From NCBI GenBank assembly GCA_014529385.2, contig CM043944.1, positions 59,570,268-59,634,267 of the forward strand: a DNA stretch of 64,000 bases, in the 5' to 3' direction. Position 1 is the stretch's first letter. Every line of letters starts with the position of its first letter. The position numbers and the translations under genes are program-made. The notes beneath the pieces are model-generated. The model did no database searches. It saw nothing but the letters and a program-made list of their open reading frames with translations, and had not been told where the DNA came from. This document shows positions 58,759-64,000 of the stretch, piece after piece. Origin of the DNA: Adiantum capillus-veneris. Lineage: Eukaryota > Streptophyta > Polypodiopsida > Polypodiales > Pteridaceae.

Positions 58759-60383
58759 TGTAATGGAATTTGCCTATTCAATTTGAGAATAGCGGAATTT
58801 AATGAGAGTACTTTCAAGAAATGATTTTGTGAGCATAGCGGGTAGACATAATTGAAGATAGCAACATAATCATAGCAATTAGTTAACTTGGCATAGACAA
58901 TACTTTTGCAAGAGAGAGAGTTTAGAGAACATGACAACAATTGAGGACCGGATTTATGTGGAGCCGGTCCCCCCTCCAATAGGCATTTGTATTATGATTT
59001 CTCCCATAAAGAGAGACTTGTTACAATACAGTCTTTGTGTTCCTTGTGACCTAGGTGATGCCATGAAGATGGAAGGCTTCATGCACCACAAACATAACAT
59101 AAACTTGAAGAAAGCTTTAACTATCCCAACCCTCAGTCCCAAGACCTCAAACACCTTCGAAGGTGGAGAGAGCTAGCAGGGAATGAGGGTAGGGAAGAGG
59201 AAGAAGAAACATTTCGTAGGAGAAAGAATTAGTTCCTCACTTATCATACTCTTGTTGCTAGCATACATAATAGCATAGTAATGAAGAAGAAGGAGATGGC
59301 AAGCTTAAGCATTGAAGCATGGCTCTTGGTTGGATTTGCACTCCATAGCCAAGAGTGTTGGTGTAGGCTCTCAACCTCTACTTGCTTGGAGAGGGAGCTC
59401 TTGCACTTTGCATATCACACAATGAGAGTGATTGTGAGTGTGTGTGGGTGAGTATACCCCTCAAGCAAGGCCCTAGCTATCTTGGGTCGACCCCCCCTTG
59501 TAGCTCATGCTTGAAGCTCATTGGACCCCTCCAGGCCTAGCCAATCACAAGCAGGAGCCATTACAAGCAACATGGGTAGCCTTGGGACAAGTGTCCCCCT
59601 TTCCCCTTTGAGGGAGAGGACTTGATAAATGCTAAAACAATTAGATAATTCATGTAATTTATCATTGGACCCCTTTGAAGCCTAGCCAATAGGCTTCAAG
59701 CAACACATGAAGGTAACATGGGTAGGGGCCTGACATGTGTCCTTGCTGCCTCTTCAAGATGGGCTTCCCTTGTGTGTGTGAGTGGGTGTTCTCTCTCTAG
59801 CCCCTAGGAAAAGGGCTCGCCCCCCCTCTTGTAGGAATGCTTTTGACTTTTAGGTGATCAAGCCCCTTACTCACCAAGCATGACAAAGCACTTGAAGTAG
59901 GGGGTGTTCCCACAAGCATCTCAGGCAAGCTTCTCAAGGCACCTCAAGTACTTTAATCATGCAGCAAGTCAAGCACCTCAAGCATGGAGCCAGTCAAGCA
60001 CCTCAAGCATCTTAATCAAGCACCTCAAGCATGAAAAACACCTCAAGCATGACAAGCACCTCAAGCAGGACAAGCACCTCGAGCTTGGGCCGGGTTCCCA
60101 CCTCAAGCTCAGCCCTAGCCTACTTAAGGTCAAAGGACTTTTACACACATTTATTGGAGGTCTTCAATGAAGCTAACCCTAAGGTCTTATGCTCCATTGG
60201 TTAGCCTTGCTCTTTGATAGACCATCTCCCTTTTGGGCCCCTTTACCATTGGCCCCGTGTTGAGATAGATCTATAAGCACATACCTATATCTTAACACTT
60301 GTTCCCGTTTATTCTCCCACATTAAGTGATCAATTTAATATGAGAAAATCATTTGGGTTAGTTAGATATTAGATTTTATGACA
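58759..60383 (+). mobile_element. Solo LTR, 1,625 bp, with 5-bp TSD
   Basis: It begins TGTAATGGAA and ends TTTTATGACA (TG...CA). It is flanked by the direct repeat GGCTA at 58754-58758 and 60384-60388. Removing it rejoins the array unit (CCTATAAGGCTA + GATCTTAAAGGG) with a single mismatch to the consensus. No internal domain, primer site or coding frame is present, so it is a solo LTR left by LTR-LTR recombination. Inside, AAGCACCTCAAGCAT is repeated several times at 59930-60090. Confidence 0.92.
59930..60090 (+). repeat. CACCTCAAGCA short tandem repeat inside the solo LTR
   Basis: About seven copies of a 13-22 bp unit around CAAGCACCTCAAGCATG. Confidence 0.85.
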
Positions 60384-60388
60384 GGCTA

Positions 60389-63300
60389 GATCTTAAAGGG
60401 TATTATTTCTCACCACTTGGAATGACCATGATATGTTTTACATGGGGGTTTGGTTCCAAGGTCCACCACTTGTCCAAGCTAACTCTATGGAAACATAGAG
60501 AGAAGCAAAGGTCCACCACTTCTCCAAGCTAGGCTCCATTGAGACATTTAGAGAAGGATGATCCCCCATTGGTGGAAGATAGGCTCCATCGAAACATGAA
60601 GAGAAGCAAGCTTCACCATGTCTCCAAGATGCTAGGCTTCATCGAAATACCTTAAACCCAGGATATTTTGTACATCCCCGGGTTTACATTCAAGGGCCAC
60701 CACTTGTCCAAGCTATTATCGCTAGTAGCATGAGTGGTTTTGTCTCAAGATTCACCACTTTTCCACTCTATGTCATTATATTAAGAATATGTGGGTGTTA
60801 AGGTCCACCACTTGTCCAACCTATAAGTCTATATCTTAAAGGTTATTCTTTCTTACAACTTGAAGTGACCATGATATGTTTGATATGGGGGTTTGGTTCC
60901 AAGCTCCACCACTTGTCCAAGCTAACTCTATTGAAACAGAGAGAGGAGCAAAGGTCCACCACTTGTCCAAGCTAGGCTCCATTGAAACATGGAGAGAAGG
61001 ATGCTCCACCATTTGTCCAAGATAGGCTCCATTGAAACATGACGAGAAGCAAGCTGCACCATGTCTCCAAGATGCTAGGCTCCATCGAAAAACATTAAAC
61101 CCATGATATGTCATAGATGAGGGGTTTACATTCAAGGTCCAACACTTGTCCAAGCTATTATTGGTAGTAGCCTGAGTGGTTTGGTCTCAAGATTCACCAC
61201 GTTTCCACTCTATGTCATTATATTAAGAGAAACAAAGGTCCACCACTTGTCCAAGCTAGGGTCCATTGAAACATGGAGAGAAGGATGCTCCACCATTTGT
61301 CCCAGATAGGCTCCATTGAAACATGACGAGAAGCAAGCTGCACCATGTCTCCAAGATGCTACGCTCCATCGAAATACATTAAACCCACGATATTTCATAG
61401 ATTAGGGGTTTACATTCAATGTCCACCACTTGTCTAAGCTATTATTGCTACTAGCCTGAGTGGTTTGGTCTCAAGATTCACCACTTTTATTAAGAATATG
61501 TGGGTGTTAAGGGCCACCACTTGTCCAACCTATAAGGCTACATCTTAAAGGTTATTCTTTCTTCCCACTTGGAGTGACCATGATAGGTTTTACATGGGGG
61601 TTTGGTTCCAAGTTCCACCACTTGTCCAAGGTAACTCTATTGAAACATAGAGAGAAACAAAGGTCGACCACTTGTCCAAGCTAGGCTCCATTGAAACATG
61701 GAGAGAACGATGCTCCACCATTTGTCGAAGCTAAGTCTATTGAAACATGGGGGGTTTACGTTCAAGGTCCACCACTTGTCCAAGCTATTATCGCTAGTAG
61801 CATGAGTGGTTTTATCTCAAGATTCACCAGTTTTTCACTCTATGTCATTATATTAAGAATATTTGGGTGTTAAGGTCCACCACTTGTCCAACCTATAAGG
61901 CTATATCTTAAAGGTTATTCTTTCTCACCACTTGGAGTGACCATGATAGGTTTTACATGCGGGTTTGGTTCCAAGGTCCACCACTTGTCCAAGCTAACTC
62001 TATTGAATCATAGAGATCAGCAAAGGTCCACCACTTGTCCAAGCTATGGTCCATTGAAACATGGAGAGAAGGATGCTCCACTATTTGTCCAAGATAGACT
62101 CCATTGAAACATTAAGAGAAGAAAGCTACACCATGTCTCCAAGATGCTAGGCTTCATCGAAATACCTTAAACCCACGATATTTTGTACATGGGGGGTTTA
62201 CATTCAAGTACCACCACTTGTCCAAGCTATTATCGCTAGTAGCTTGAGTGGTTTTGTCTCAAGATTCATCACTTTTCCACTCTATGTCATTATATTAAGA
62301 ATATGTAGGTGTTAAGGTCCACCACTTGTCCAACCTATAAGTCTATATCTTAAAGGTTATTCTCTCTTACCACTTGCAGTGACCATGATAGGTTTTACAT
62401 GGGGATTTGGTTCCAAGGTCCACCACTTGTCCAAGCTAGGCTCCATCGAAACATGGAGAGAAGGATGCTCCACCATTTGTCCAAGATAGGCTCCATTGAA
62501 ACATGACGAGAAGCAAGCTACACCATGTCTCCAAGATGCTAGACTCCATCGAAAAACATTAAACCCACGATATGTCGTAGATGAGGGGTTTACATTCAAG
62601 GTCCAACACTTGTCCAAGCTATTATTGGTAGTAGCTTGAGTGGTTTGGTCTCAAGATTCACCACTTTTCCACTCTATGCCATTATATTAAGAATATCTAG
62701 GTGTTAAGGTCCACCACTTGTCCAACCTCTAAGGATATATCATTAAGGTTATTCTTTCTCACCACTTGGAGTGACCATGATAGGTTTTACATGGGGGTTT
62801 GGTTCCGAGGTCCACCACTTGTCCAAGATAACTCTATTGAAACATAGAGAGAAACAAACGTCCACGACTTGTCCAAGCTAGGCTCCATTGAAACATGGAG
62901 AGAACGATGCTCCACCATTTGTCGAAGCTAAGTCTATTGAAACATGGGGGGTTTAAGTTCAAGGTCCACCAGTTGTCCAAGCTATTATCGCTAGTAGCAT
63001 GAGTGGTTTTGTCTCAAGATTCACCACTTTTTCACTCTATGTCATTATATTAAGAATATTTGGGTGTTAAGGTCCACCACTTGTCCAACCTATAAGACTA
63101 TATCTTAAAGGTTATTCTTTCTCACCACTTGGAGTGACCATGATAGGTTTTACATGGGGGTTTGGTTCCAAGGTCCACCACTTGAATCATAGAGAGAAGC
63201 AAAGGTCCACCACTTGTCCAAGCTAGGCTCCATTGAAACATGGAGAGAAGGATGCTCCACCATTTGTCCAAGTTAGGCTCCATTGAAACATGAAGAGAAG

Positions 63301-63720
63301 CAAGCTGCACCATGTCTCCAAGATGCTAGGCTCCATCAAAATATCTTAAACCCACGATATTTCGTAGATTGGGGGATTACTTTCAAGACCACTTGTCCAA
63401 GCTATTATCGCTAGTAGCATGGTTTGGTCTCAAGATTCACCATGCAGTTTTCCACTCTATGTCATTACATTAAGAATATCTTGGTGTTAAGGTCCACCAC
63501 TTGTCCAACCTATAAGGCTATATCTTAAATGATATTTTTTCTCACCACTTGGAATGTGCATGATATGTTTTACATGGGGTTTTGCTCCAAGGTCCACCAC
63601 TTTTCCAAGCTAGATCTATTACATATATATTATACATACAATATTCAACTAGATTCGCTACCTATCATGTCCAGTAGCATGGATGCTGTAGCTTTAAGGT
63701 CCACCACTTGTCCAACCTAT
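60389..63720 (-). repeat. Array block R2 (inverted orientation)
   Basis: The continuation of R1 after the solo LTR. Units are marked by CAACCTATAAG at about 60800, 61510, 61875, 62315, 62705, 63070 and 63490, with lengths of about 360-440 bp and one of about 710 bp. Divergence between units is moderate, a few per cent to perhaps ten by eye. Confidence 0.93.
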
Positions 63721-63764
63721 ACTCTCTTATGTAAGGGAGATCTCGCTATAAATTCAAAACCTTC

Positions 63765-64000
63765 CCGCCTAAATTTAAAATTCAAAATTCAAAATCTAAT
63801 TGCCTAAATTTAAAATATCCCTCCCAAATTTTAAATATCCCGCCTAAATTTTAAAATATCCCGCCCAAATTTTAAAATTCAAACTTTTTTATAAAAATTT
63901 AAATTTTACCACTTAAATTTAAAATATTCCACGTGAAATTGATTTTAAATTCAAGTTTACCACAAAAAGATATCATTATACCACCTAAATTCAAATATGC
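63765..64000. repeat. AT-rich degenerate repeat (CCGCCTAAATTTTAAAATAT)
   Basis: Four or more diverged copies of a roughly 22-bp unit just beyond the array edge; the stretch runs off the window. Confidence 0.75.

Overview
This is nuclear DNA from a large, repeat-rich land-plant genome, most likely a fern. The reasons are spliceosomal introns, plant-type mobile elements (Ty3/Gypsy, a pogo-like DNA transposon, a LINE with a zf-RVT finger), a pseudogene of a plastid CGFS glutaredoxin with its transit peptide, and PLS-type PPR relics whose wording (PDAVTYACILKACG, VSWNALIAGYAQQ) is typical of fern and lycophyte PPR families as I remember them. The species is not proved. I see no gene that is certainly intact; most coding sequence is decaying.

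Layout. 0-3.5 kb: low-complexity DNA (a CCTGTAA-like heptamer array, a GGCTTA-rich stretch, a 30-bp palindrome). 3.5-6.6 kb (minus): locus A, a decayed multi-exon gene (conserved helical module, coiled coil, RING-like zinc motif) with a minisatellite-filled intron. 7.2-8.0 kb (minus): a Gypsy gag relic. 9.2-11.6 kb (plus): a pogo/Tigger-like transposase pseudogene. 11.8-17.7 kb: a dense field of GA/CT/CA microsatellites with short segmental duplications, including two broken GRXS14-like copies, one split by a 5'-truncated LINE. 17.7-23.7 kb: mostly anonymous DNA with a nested-palindrome MITE, a tRNA-like element inside 17-bp inverted repeats, and a long CT array. 23.77-32.54 kb (plus): a Ty3/Gypsy element with truncated 5' LTR, gag-pro-RT-RH-IN, an extra ORF after integrase, a polypurine tract and a complete 3' LTR. 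32.5-37.7 kb: a PPR pseudogene that grades into an irregular array of decayed PPR modules.

38.3-44.2 kb (plus): locus B. B1 is a four-exon homologue of locus A. Just downstream is B2, an acidic tandem-repeat region followed by an FCP1/NLI-type HAD domain. 44.5-63.7 kb is dominated by one complex tandem repeat built on GGACAAGTGGTGGACCTT. It runs forward at 44.5-46.2 and 48.0-52.6 kb and inverted at 56.1-63.7 kb. Between its blocks lie two more FCP1-like genes or relics: D (46.9-47.7 kb, minus) and C (53.6-56.05 kb, minus). In C the FCP1-like domain follows, in frame, a DGQHS-motif (ParB/DGQHR-like) domain, separated by a single TAG. A 1,625-bp TG...CA solo LTR with a 5-bp target duplication interrupts the right array.

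Two themes stand out. First, a poorly known gene family (coiled coil-RING-like; DGQHS domain; FCP1-like HAD with Asp replaced by Asn or Glu in motif I) recurs four times and is tied physically to a large inverted satellite-like array. This is the best candidate for an undescribed system. Second, in-frame stops in mobile elements, PPRs and locus genes are largely explained by C-to-T change at CAG, CAA, CGA and TGG codons. Internal duplicates show this directly, as expected from deamination of methylated cytosine in silenced plant DNA.
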